DNA from: an uncultured Rhizobium sp.
GTDB lineage: Bacteria; Pseudomonadota; Alphaproteobacteria; Rhizobiales; Rhizobiaceae
Assembly: GCA_945952315.1 (NCBI GenBank)
Contig: CAMFIE010000003.1
Span: 1 to 64,000 of the forward strand
Direction: 5' to 3'
Length of the DNA: 64,000 nucleotides
The translations under genes and the position numbers were made by a program. How positions within the stretch are numbered: position 1 is the first letter of the stretch; every line of letters starts with the position of its first letter. The notes beneath the pieces were generated by a model. The model searched no databases and was not told where the DNA came from. It saw only the letters and a program-made list of their open reading frames with translations. Shown here piece by piece: positions 8,626 through 16,717 of the stretch.

Positions 8626-9982
8626 AGCCTAGCAGATCAGATTTCACGGTCCAGCCGCAACTTCCTTACCCCGGTCATGACCTTCACCGAAAGCCTAGCA
8701 GATCAGATTTCACGGTCCAGCCGCAACACGATCCGAGAGATACAGGAGGGTATCCGCAGCCTAGCAGATCAGATTTCACGGTCCAGCCGCAACGGAAGAG
8801 GAAGCGATCTTGCAGACCTACATAGCCTAGCAGATCAGATTTCACGGTCCAGCCGCAACAAATTCGTCGTGACGCGGACCGCGCAGGAAAGCCTAGCAGA
8901 TCAGATTTCACGGTCCAGCCGCAACAATATGGACACGTCCCAATTCGATCAACGAAGCCTAGCAGATCAGATTTCACGGTCCAGCCGCAACGTGAGCGGC
9001 ATGAGTGTGGAACGGCAGCTGGAGCCTAGCAGATCAGATTTCACGGTCCAGCCGCAACGGCGCGCAGCGCAGGGCCGGAGCAAAGCGGAGCCTAGCAGAT
9101 CAGATTTCACGGTCCAGCCGCAACGGCAGATCATGACCCTAAATGAATACCGAGAGCCTAGCAGATCAGATTTCACGGTCCAGCCGCAACGCTCGACCCG
9201 CGCTTTCACGCTTGCGCTACAAGCCTAGCAGATCAGATTTCACGGTCCAGCCGCAACTAGGCGATGCATGGGACCTAGAGCATCTCGAGCCTAGCAGATC
9301 AGATTTCACGGTCCAGCCGCAACGCGGCGATCGGGATTCCCATCTTGCCGCCGAGCCTAGCAGATCAGATTTCACGGTCCAGCCGCAACGGTAGAACTGA
9401 TAGTCCGCACCTGCGGCGGAGCCTAGCAGATCAGATTTCACGGTCCAGCCGCAACGGCTGTACGCCTGGACCACCAGAACCGGGAAGCCTAGCAGATCAG
9501 ATTTCACGGTCCAGCCGCAACCTTTTCATGCTGGGCTGGATTGCAACCGGCAGCCTAGCAGATCAGATTTCACGGTCCAGCCGCAACAGCTCGCCAGCTG
9601 ACGAAGAGATACGCGCAAGCCTAGCAGATCAGATTTCACGGTCCAGCCGCAACTGAACGGCGACGGCAGAAAGGCTGATGCTTAGCCTAGCAGATCAGAT
9701 TTCACGGTCCAGCCGCAACTGCCGGTGCGTGGGGATAATCCCATGACCCAGCCTAGCAGATCAGATTTCACGGTCCAGCCGCAACGGAAAGAACTGCGGC
9801 TCCATGGATGTGCCCAGCCTAGCAGATAGATTTCACGGTCCAGCCGCAACCCATCTTGAGCTTGATGTTCAGCTCACCCTAGCCTAGCAGATCAGATTTC
9901 ACGGTCCAGCCGCAACAGAACCATGGTCACAGAAACAAGCGTGGCCAGCCTAGCAGATCAGATTTCACGGTCCAGCCGGATA
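8626..9982 (-). CRISPR. CRISPR array, 21 repeats and 20 spacers, type II-C
   Basis: A 36-bp repeat, AGCCTAGCAGATCAG through CCAGCCGCAAC on the plus strand, recurs at 8626, 8692, 8758, 8824, 8890, 8956, 9023, 9089, 9155, 9222, 9288, 9354, 9420, 9486, 9552, 9618, 9684, 9750, 9816, 9881 and 9947. Spacers are 30 bp, two of them 31. The crRNA sense is the minus strand (repeat GTTGCGGCTGG to TGCTAGGCT), from its match to the tracrRNA anti-repeat. Repeat 19 lacks one C and repeat 21 has its last four bases replaced, so decay is at the cas-distal end and recent spacers are probably at the cas2 end. All spacers differ from one another. Their targets need a database search. Confidence 0.97.
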
Positions 9983-9998
9983 AGAGATCTGCTTACAG

Positions 9999-11831
9999 CT
10001 AACACGAGCGTTTCGGATCAAAAGCATTTTTCCATTTCTCAAGATCGCTGCGGTAGCTCTCAGGATATCTGTTGGGTACTGCGACGTCTGGGATGGGTTT
10101 TCCAAGACTCACCATCATGCGATCCCAATCCATCCGTACAAAATGATCAATGGCATAGCGATACTGGTTTTCAAGTTTGACCATTCGAGGCAATTGCGCG
10201 TTTGCAAGGAGGCCGAGCTGGCACATGGCCTTGATAGCAGCAGGGATCGTACTGCTTTCACCGGAATAAAGTTCTGCGGGGAGGCGGCGCTCGCCACGGA
10301 GCTTGCTTGCCGTTGCCTCCAGATGCCATTCAAGAATATCGGCTAGAATAGGTCCGCCATGCGCGCCCATGTCCGACAACCTTGCCGTTAATCCTGGAGC
10401 TCGAAAGCGCAGTTCAGGCTCTGCGAGCAAAGAAAGGGTTGCCTGATCCGGGTTGGCAAACGCACTTTCCGGCCATTTTTCAAGCGCAACACCCAAAGCG
10501 CTGAGATCCGTTTTCTGGGTATTTGTGCGTATTGATAGTTTGCGAATAGCCAATGGCAAAAGGTCATTGAGTTGCGACGCGGTCAGGGTTTCCGGCAAAT
10601 GCGCTGCACCCGGGAAATCGGACAAGCGCGTATCCTGCATAATACGCTTGACCAATGCCAGATCTTCCAGCGTCGGGCGGGCATTGGCCAGAAGCCGCAT
10701 ATAGCCTCGCGTGAGCTCATTGAGCTTTGGTTCAGGCGTCGAGGCATCCTCAAGCGCATAGCGCAGTGCCTGTCGCGCAGATTGCAGGCCAGCTGCCGGA
10801 TCAAGCTTACGCTGTACCTGCAGAACCTTGTCTACCAGATAGATCTGATCACTCCAGTATTGGCGAGAACCCAACGGCCAATACTGCCTCCCCCAACCAA
10901 AATGAAAGTGTTCGATATTGCCCATCGGGGCAATGAAGAGCGGTATGAATAGTGCTGGAGTGGAAACATCCGCATGCCGGAAGAGCGCCTTTCCTTGCGC
11001 GTCTCGCAGTTCAGCAGTGCTGACCGAGACAACGCTTTGCGGTGCCCCCCAAGGAGAATCCGCTCCTTTGCTTTGGTTCTCAGATGCCCAGCTTGCAGTT
11101 CGAAGCAACATGTCATAGCGAGCGATAGGCGCTTCTTTCGCCAGGCAGACTTCCGTGAGAAACTTCAGTCGCCATGTGGCTACTATCGCCTGTCTGTCTT
11201 CCGTCGTTTCGCCGAAACTCCCATCGCTGCGTGATAGATCGGGCTCGGCATAAGGCTCCTTGCAAAGCCCTTTTGGCAAAAGGCGATAGCTGCGGGCGCC
11301 CTCAACGAGCTCGCTCTTTCCATTTTCAACATCAACGAATGTCGTGGTCTCTGTGCTCGTCACGGTCACGCTTTTCACCTCCGGCTCGAACAGGAGTGCC
11401 AGGCAGCGGTCGTCACAGCGCATACCGGAATATCCCGGAGCATTCGGATTGCCACTTTCAAATCGAGCCGATTCCAAGTCCAGGCGGATATCGCCATAGG
11501 GTCGTACAGGGGACGCTGGCTCAACGTTTTCGAGTTTGTAACGAGAGTTGAGGGTGTAGGCAGAAAACACGGAGGGGAATGGAATAAGGCAAAGTACTGC
11601 AACGGTCGCGACAAGAGCCAAACCCCTCGCCAATCTGGGCCTTAGAAAAAAACTGACCGGGAAATAAAGAATTGAGAATACACCACCCCAAAGGAAAGCG
11701 GTGGGAGCGACAACAAGGATTATTCCGGGAACAAAGAAAAACATCCCGATAACAACCAGCCCGGGCATGGCCAAAGCCATTGAAGCGAGGATGCCTGTAA
11801 TCACAAGATATATTATGAGAAATTTTCGCAT
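9999..11831 (-). CDS. Large membrane protein of unknown function
   Basis: 610 residues, not recognised. The first ~95 residues contain three to four hydrophobic helices (signal-like MRKFLIIYLVITGILASMAL, then two more segments). The remainder is a soluble, probably periplasmic region with paired Cys in SGMRCDDRCLALLF and an all-helical C-terminal half. The stop lies 17 bases from the end of the CRISPR array and the gene runs toward it. The next gene upstream is an integrase, so it sits inside the mobile block. A defence role is possible by location, but nothing in the sequence shows one. Confidence 0.7.
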   Translation of the reverse strand: MRKFLIIYLVITGILASMALAMPGLVVIGMFFFVPGIILVVAPTAFLWGGVFSILYFPVSFFLRPRLARGLALVATVAVLCLIPFPSVFSAYTLNSRYKLENVEPASPVRPYGDIRLDLESARFESGNPNAPGYSGMRCDDRCLALLFEPEVKSVTVTSTETTTFVDVENGKSELVEGARSYRLLPKGLCKEPYAEPDLSRSDGSFGETTEDRQAIVATWRLKFLTEVCLAKEAPIARYDMLLRTASWASENQSKGADSPWGAPQSVVSVSTAELRDAQGKALFRHADVSTPALFIPLFIAPMGNIEHFHFGWGRQYWPLGSRQYWSDQIYLVDKVLQVQRKLDPAAGLQSARQALRYALEDASTPEPKLNELTRGYMRLLANARPTLEDLALVKRIMQDTRLSDFPGAAHLPETLTASQLNDLLPLAIRKLSIRTNTQKTDLSALGVALEKWPESAFANPDQATLSLLAEPELRFRAPGLTARLSDMGAHGGPILADILEWHLEATASKLRGERRLPAELYSGESSTIPAAIKAMCQLGLLANAQLPRMVKLENQYRYAIDHFVRMDWDRMMVSLGKPIPDVAVPNRYPESYRSDLEKWKNAFDPKRSC

Positions 11832-11944
11832 CTCGCTCCTCCTGCGCCAGAACGTAGGGGAGAGGTGTTAAAATTGAAGCAAACAAATCAGTAGGCGGAT
11901 TTTTGCTTGAGTAATGTGTTCAGATTTGCTGCTACGGGAAGGCA

Positions 11945-13210
11945 TCATGCATGTCGTTTCGGCACAGGCTTCTGCACTCGCTGCCGCATGCCAAGAACGA
12001 AGCGTTCCCAGTCCTCCATCATGGTGCGCCGTTGATCCAAAAGGTCGGTGCGGTGATAGGCGGCTTCCGTGGCATTTCGGATTGTATGGACAAGCGCGCG
12101 TTCGGCAAGATCGCGGGGATATCCGTGCTCTGATGCCCAGTCCCGGAAACTGGAGCGGAAGCCGTGGGCGGTTGCAATGCGGCCGGGTATATCGCTTTCA
12201 GCCTTCTGGTTGCGAAGATACGTGGTCAGGACCATATCCGAAAAGGCAGTTCCCTTGCGTGTCCGAAAGACCAGCTTGCTCGGCGCTGCGCCCGCCAAAA
12301 TCCGAGCATCTTCCACTTTGCGCAGGTCTTTGAGCAGGGCGAGGCAATGGGGTGTGAGAGGAACCCGGTGTGCCTGCTTTGCCTTCATCCGGTTTGCCGG
12401 AATGGTCCAGATAGCAGCCCTGAAATCCAACTCATCCCAGCTCATCAGACGAAGTTCGCCGGAACGAACCGCAGTCAGGATAACAAGTTCCAGCATGAGA
12501 CGTGAAACTGTTGGCTTGCCGTGATGCAGATGATTACGCACAAATCCGGGCACGAGCCGCCAGGGCATGGCAGGCTGATGTTCCACCCGCTCTCGCTTGC
12601 CGGGCTGCTTGGGCAGCAGCTTGTCCACGACAGAGACCGGGCTCGCAACGATAAAGCCGCGGGCCGCGCACCACTTCATGACCGCATCGCACCGTTGCCG
12701 CACTCGGGAAGCGGTTTCGGCCTTGGAAAGCCAGATCGGTCTTAAGCAGTCGGCAAAATCCGCAGCGGTGAGCTGGTCCACGCGCGCCCTGCCAATCCGT
12801 GGAAAGACTTCTGCTGCGAGCGTATTGATCCATTGGTCCTTGTGTTTGGCATTGCGAAAACCGGCGGCATGATCGGTATGAAAAGCACGGGCCGCTGCTT
12901 CAAAAGTCGGGATTTCGGCCTCCTTCGTCAGCGCCTCCTGTTCACGCCTGCGCTGCTCCAGAGGGTCAACCCCATCCTCAATCTGCTGGCGCAAGGCAAA
13001 GGCTTTCGCCCGTACATCACGGATTGGCACAAGCGGATATATCCCGAGACCCATATCCCTTCGCTTGCCGGTTTCCGGAGATTTGTATCGGAGCACCCAT
13101 TTGCCCGTGCCACTGGCCGAAGAGGGAAAGAGATAAAGGCCCCGGACAGATGTATCGGATATGGGCTTGTCACCTGCGTTTATCTTCCGCGCCCTTGCAT
13201 CGCTGAGCAT
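11945..13210 (-). CDS. P4-type tyrosine integrase (DUF4102 family)
   Basis: 421 residues. The N-terminus (SVRGLYLFPSSASGTGKWVL, then RDMGLGIYPLVPI) is the arm-binding DUF4102 domain. A core-binding domain with FHTDHAAGFRNAKHKDQW follows. The catalytic domain shows LTAVRSGELRLMSWDELD (first Arg), TAHGFRSSFRDWASEHG (HxxR) and a late ALVHTIRNATEAAYHRTD with the His and the nucleophilic Tyr. These enzymes integrate genomic islands, usually at tRNA genes, but none is seen here. The promoter side carries the right copy of the GCCCATCA repeat. It looks intact. Confidence 0.88.
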   Translation of the reverse strand: MLSDARARKINAGDKPISDTSVRGLYLFPSSASGTGKWVLRYKSPETGKRRDMGLGIYPLVPIRDVRAKAFALRQQIEDGVDPLEQRRREQEALTKEAEIPTFEAAARAFHTDHAAGFRNAKHKDQWINTLAAEVFPRIGRARVDQLTAADFADCLRPIWLSKAETASRVRQRCDAVMKWCAARGFIVASPVSVVDKLLPKQPGKRERVEHQPAMPWRLVPGFVRNHLHHGKPTVSRLMLELVILTAVRSGELRLMSWDELDFRAAIWTIPANRMKAKQAHRVPLTPHCLALLKDLRKVEDARILAGAAPSKLVFRTRKGTAFSDMVLTTYLRNQKAESDIPGRIATAHGFRSSFRDWASEHGYPRDLAERALVHTIRNATEAAYHRTDLLDQRRTMMEDWERFVLGMRQRVQKPVPKRHA

Positions 13211-13248
13211 GGATTTCTTCCCGTTTGGTTGTGATGGTCTGGATTCCT

Positions 13249-13273
13249 AGCCCATCACTCAGCCCATCACAAA
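13249..13273. repeat. Possible att-like direct repeat, right copy
   Basis: AGCCCATCA, CTCA, GCCCATCACAAA. It matches the 1039-1063 copy except in the four-base spacer, and lies 38 bases upstream of the integrase start, where arm or core sites of P4-type integrases are usually found. Confidence 0.45.
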
Positions 13274-13314
13274 TTCAAGAATTGCCTGATATGAATTGAC
13301 AGGGTGTAATATAA

Positions 13315-13436
13315 CAGATTTGCGCAATCACCTAAAAAAGCAAACGAAATCAGTATTTTAAAACACCGCCTGATAGCGTATGATATAAAACAATAATCGG
13401 CTATTGGCGGACTCTCTGTCCGCCATCGCTTCGTTG
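13315..13436. repeat. ~120-bp dispersed repeat, copy A
   Basis: Begins CAGATTTG, then an A-rich run, then AACGAAATCAGTATTTTAAA. It matches 16579-16700 in the same orientation over about 120 bases at roughly 75-80 percent by eye, with the best block in the first half. AT-rich and without a coding frame. It could be a decayed miniature element or the end of an insertion sequence. Confidence 0.6.
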
Positions 13437-13601
13437 CAAGTGTTTGTTTTTGAAGCCTTTCTGGCTAGATTTCGCTAGCGCATCGAAATGTCGTCTTTCA
13501 ATAAATTCAAGTTTCCTTTCGACAGGACCGATGCGTATGAACTTTACGATCCCGGATTTGAAACTATTGAAAAACGCGGATCAATATCGGATTCCTCAAA
13601 A

Positions 13602-13659
13602 ATGCCTCCTTCGAACCGCATCCCCGGAAAGGTTTCAGCGTTTACTTAATTTACGCTGA
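13602..13659 (+). pseudogene. Relic of a recombinase C-terminus
   Basis: The frame ending at 13659 reads LRTASPERFQRLL, close to IRTASPERLQAIRVLL at the end of the 529-residue recombinase. At the DNA level 24 bases starting ACCGCATCCCCGG (13615 and 3179) match with one difference. Nothing else of the gene remains here. Confidence 0.45.
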
Positions 13660-13901
13660 GCACGGAGGAGGTTTGGATGCGGCTCGCCGCCGATAGCACG
13701 CGTCACTTCGATTGCAGCATTGACAACATGGGCGGCGGCTTTGATCTTCAACGTGTCGTCCACCCGGGACTCAACCGCAGCGACCGCGACCGAACCAAAA
13801 GAAATGCCATCGGTCCGGTTTTCTGTCTCATCTTCGTTTCCTACAATAGAGCTACGATGAACCGAAAATCCTCTTTTCTCAATTAAGCCAGCTTGGTCTC
13901 A
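13660..13901. other. Decayed stretch, no gene recognised
   Basis: The minus strand at about 13680-13800 has a GC-rich, helix-like coding pattern (for example KIKAAAHVVNAAIEV) without a start or a full domain. It may be a gene fragment like the tctA relic beside it. Identity unknown. Confidence 0.3.
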
Positions 13902-14051
13902 GGAGCGCTGGTTATCGGTCTCGTTCTCGGCCCGTTGCTTGAAAACCGAGCCATGGCTTCACTTGCGCTTTCGAGCGGTGATCCGCTTGTGTTCGTGACG
14001 AGACCCATTTCAGACATCCTGCTGGGACTTGCCGTGACCGATGTCTCATAG
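13902..14051 (+). pseudogene. C-terminal fragment of a TctA-type permease
   Basis: About 49 codons reading GALVIGLVLGPLLENRAMAS, then SGDPLVFVTRPISDILLGLA, ending at TAG 14049-14051. This matches the conserved tail of the large membrane subunit of tripartite tricarboxylate transporters (LGPxxE and FxTRPIS). An in-frame TAA lies upstream and there is no start. It is a relic of a transporter deleted from this spot. Confidence 0.65.
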
Positions 14052-14052
14052 T

Positions 14053-14115
14053 TTGTCCTGAACGTAATTCGCGACGCCCGGAGAGCTTGGGTGAGCCCCA
14101 CATTGTCCTAAACGT
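14053..14115. repeat. Two 13-bp direct repeats before the aminotransferase
   Basis: TTGTCCTGAACGT (14053-14065) and TTGTCCTAAACGT (14103-14115) are 50 bases apart start to start, about five helical turns, and lie 89-151 bases before the aminotransferase ATG. They may be an operator pair. No regulator gene is adjacent. Confidence 0.35.
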
Positions 14116-14203
14116 CGCCGTTGCGCACACCGCCAGATAACTTGTCTTCAAGTATGTGCTAGAAAGCTTGATGTATCTTACTTGCCAACGCATGGAGAAT
14201 TGA

Positions 14204-15490
14204 ATGCAGTCCAACCAGGACATCATTGCCCGGCGCGAGCGCCTGCTTGGCAAAAACACGTCGCTGTTCTATCAGGAGCCGATCCATCTCGTGCGTGGCG
14301 AAGGTGTGTGGGTCTGGGATGCCGAAGGCCGCAAATATCTCGATTGCTACAACAACGTACCCCATGTGGGGCACTGCAACCCGCGCGTCGTCGAGGCGAT
14401 CTCCAGGCAGGCTGCAACACTGAACACCCACACACGCTATCTTCACGAAGGCATTCTCGATTATGTGGAGCGGCTGACGGCAACCTATGACGAACCACTG
14501 AAGACGGCGATCCTGACATGCTCCGGTTCCGAGGCCAATGATATCGCCCTGCGCATGGCGGAAGCAATGACCGGCAAGCGCGGCATCATCGCCACGGATG
14601 CGACCTATCATGGCAATACCACGCTGGTCAGCCATCTTTCACGAAGCAATGTGCCGGAAGTGGGCTTCGGGCTCGGCCACTATGTCCGGCATGTCGAGGC
14701 ACCGGACAGCTATCGCATTCCCGATCCCGATGGCCAGCGCTTCGCCGCCAGGGTTCAGCAGGCAATTGAGGAGCTGGAAAGGGACGGCACCGGCTTTGCC
14801 GCCCTTCTGGTCTGCCCACTATTCCTCAATGAGGGTTTTCCGGCACAGGCGGAAGGCTGGTTGCGGCCTGCGGCCGAAGCCGTGCGGCGCGCCGGCGGCC
14901 TGTTGATCTGCGACGAAGTCCAGTCCGGCTTCGCCCGCTCGGGCTCGCATTTCTGGGCGCATCAGAAACAGGGCGTCACGCCGGATGTGGTCACCATGGG
15001 CAAGCCGATGGGCAATGGACATCCGGTTGCGGGGCTGGTCACAAGCCCGCAGATCATGGCGCGCTTCCGCAAGACGTTCCGCTATTTCAATACGTTTGGC
15101 GGCAACCCCGTCAGTTGCGCCGCAGCGATGGCGGTGCTCACCGAGTTGCAGGAGAAGGACCTCCGGCAGAACGCCCTGAAGATTGGCAGGCTTGCCCATC
15201 AGCGGCTCAGCGAACTGGCGGGGAAATATGCGGTTATCGGTGACGTGCGCCAGTCGGGAATGGTGTTCGGCGCGGAATTCGTGCTGGGTGGAGATCCCGA
15301 GAAACCGGCAACCGCCTATGCCGATCTCGTTGTCAACCGCTTGCGCCAGCGGGGCATTCTTCTTTCCAAGCTCGGGGCCCACAAGAACACGCTGAAGATC
15401 CGGCCGCCCATGCCCTTCGCAGAAGAGCATCTGGATCTGCTGATGACAGAACTTGACGCGGTTCTGCAGGAGACGGCGGCGCAGATATGA
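14204..15490 (+). CDS. Class III PLP aminotransferase / phospho-lyase family
   Basis: 428 residues, fold type I class III aminotransferase. PLP-binding features are [26 protein letters not shown] and the Schiff-base lysine K267 in [15 protein letters not shown]. The N-terminal [16 protein letters not shown] is characteristic of the subgroup that includes the human phospho-lyases ETNPPL and PHYKPL, which act on phosphoethanolamine and phosphohydroxylysine. The next gene, overlapping by 4 bases, is a small-molecule kinase. A kinase that phosphorylates an amino alcohol, followed by this enzyme eliminating phosphate and ammonia, is a reasonable reading. A plain aminotransferase is the alternative. 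GGAGAA precedes the start. Confidence 0.8.
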   Translation: MQSNQDIIARRERLLGKNTSLFYQEPIHLVRGEGVWVWDAEGRKYLDCYNNVPHVGHCNPRVVEAISRQAATLNTHTRYLHEGILDYVERLTATYDEPLKTAILTCSGSEANDIALRMAEAMTGKRGIIATDATYHGNTTLVSHLSRSNVPEVGFGLGHYVRHVEAPDSYRIPDPDGQRFAARVQQAIEELERDGTGFAALLVCPLFLNEGFPAQAEGWLRPAAEAVRRAGGLLICDEVQSGFARSGSHFWAHQKQGVTPDVVTMGKPMGNGHPVAGLVTSPQIMARFRKTFRYFNTFGGNPVSCAAAMAVLTELQEKDLRQNALKIGRLAHQRLSELAGKYAVIGDVRQSGMVFGAEFVLGGDPEKPATAYADLVVNRLRQRGILLSKLGAHKNTLKIRPPMPFAEEHLDLLMTELDAVLQETAAQI

Positions 15491-16434
15491 AAGCGATCGT
15501 GGAGCAGGCCCTCAAACGCTGGGGCATGGCCGGAGCCGCCTGGACCTTCATTGCGGGCCGGGAAAACCAGGTGTTCCGTGTTGAGGCCGAGTGCGGCCTC
15601 TTCGCGCTCAGGGTGAAGCGCCCCGGCTACCGGCGAGCCGAGGAACTCGTTTCCGAATTGCAATGGCTCAACGCCATGCACGGGGCGGGCCTGAATGTGC
15701 CACGACCGGTCCCGTCCGCCGATGGCAAGCTTCTGGAAGAGATCGAAACCTATCGGGTCGATATGGTCGGCTGGCTTGACGGAAAGCCGCTTGGCAAAAG
15801 CCGTGTGCCACTGGAACTCGAGGACCGGATCGGCACCTTTCGCGGGATCGGCGCTGAAATGGCCCGGTTGCATGCCGCCTGCGACCGCTGGCAGCGCCCG
15901 CCGGGCTTTACCCGCCATGCCTGGGATGCAGACGGCCTGCTGGGGGAGGAGCCCGTCTGGGGCCGCTTCTGGGAAAACCCGACCCTGCCGGAACAGACCC
16001 GCGCCCTGTTCAACCGCTTCCGGGAACACGCCCGGCACCTGCTGACGGCGCACGCCGATAAGCTGGATTACGGGCTTGTCCACGCGGATTTCGTCCGGGA
16101 AAACATCCTCCTCGACGAGGGTCGGATCGCGATCATCGATTTCGATGATGGCGGTTTTGGTTACCGGCAGTTCGATCTGGCAACTGTCCTTCTCAAGAAC
16201 CGTTCAGAACCGGACTATCCGGACCTGAAGCAGGCACTGATCGATGGCTATCTGTCCCAGCGCCCGCTTGAACTGGAAACGCTCGATCTTTTCGTCGTCC
16301 TTCGTGCCATGACCTATGTCGGCTGGATTATCACACGCATGCAGGAGCCCGGCGGAGCGGAGCGCAACATCCGTTTCACCGCAGAGGCGGAGGCGCTCCG
16401 GGCGACGTTCCTTCGTTCGCTGCAGCCAGAATGA
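15487..16434 (+). CDS. APH-family small-molecule kinase
   Basis: 315 residues, aminoglycoside phosphotransferase/choline kinase fold. The catalytic loop is HADFVRENILL (H199, D201, N206) and the metal-binding Asp is D218 in IIDFDDGGFG. The N-lobe has FRVEAECGLFALRVKRP. The closest functional parallel is hydroxylysine kinase (AGPHD1/HYKK), whose product is used by the PHYKPL phospho-lyase, a relative of the upstream gene. The ATGA overlap supports a shared pathway. The substrate is unknown; antibiotic resistance is less likely given the pairing. Confidence 0.75.
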   Translation: MKAIVEQALKRWGMAGAAWTFIAGRENQVFRVEAECGLFALRVKRPGYRRAEELVSELQWLNAMHGAGLNVPRPVPSADGKLLEEIETYRVDMVGWLDGKPLGKSRVPLELEDRIGTFRGIGAEMARLHAACDRWQRPPGFTRHAWDADGLLGEEPVWGRFWENPTLPEQTRALFNRFREHARHLLTAHADKLDYGLVHADFVRENILLDEGRIAIIDFDDGGFGYRQFDLATVLLKNRSEPDYPDLKQALIDGYLSQRPLELETLDLFVVLRAMTYVGWIITRMQEPGGAERNIRFTAEAEALRATFLRSLQPE

Positions 16435-16578
16435 TACGTGACTTTGACTATAGTCGACCCTCATCAGTCGATTTTTCTGCGTCAGGCCAGAGGCCCGGAA
16501 ACCATGCTTTCCGGGCCCGCCCTTCCGAGAACATCGCGTAAGATGTTTCTCTTTCGAATGGAAAGGAACCGAGCCACG

Positions 16579-16700
16579 CAGATTTGAACGTTGGCAGAAA
16601 AAGAAAACGAAATCAGTATTTTAAACCATCGCCTAATAGTGCTTGATATATAACGATAATCCGCTACTGGCGAACTCCTTCTCCACCATTGCCTCCTGAT
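16579..16700. repeat. ~120-bp dispersed repeat, copy B
   Basis: Starts CAGATTTG and continues through AACGAAATCAGTATTTTAAA. Partner of 13315-13436, in the same orientation. The two copies bracket the tctA relic, the aminotransferase and the kinase. Confidence 0.6.
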
Positions 16701-16717
16701 ACTCATGCATATACAGA

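Noticed and set aside
8598-9656. Open frames across the array encoding repeats such as PSRSDFTVQPQ and SLADQISRSSRN
   Set aside because: They are read-through of the CRISPR repeats on both strands; the 66-bp unit is a multiple of 3, so frames stay open by chance.
11945-13210. tRNA gene as the integrase target
   Set aside because: No cloverleaf-like sequence or 3' tRNA end was found in 13210-14200 or 634-1244.
13444-13659. A 71-codon gene
   Set aside because: Only its last ~18 codons resemble anything, the recombinase tail; the rest is AT-rich with no ribosome binding site, so it is listed as a relic.
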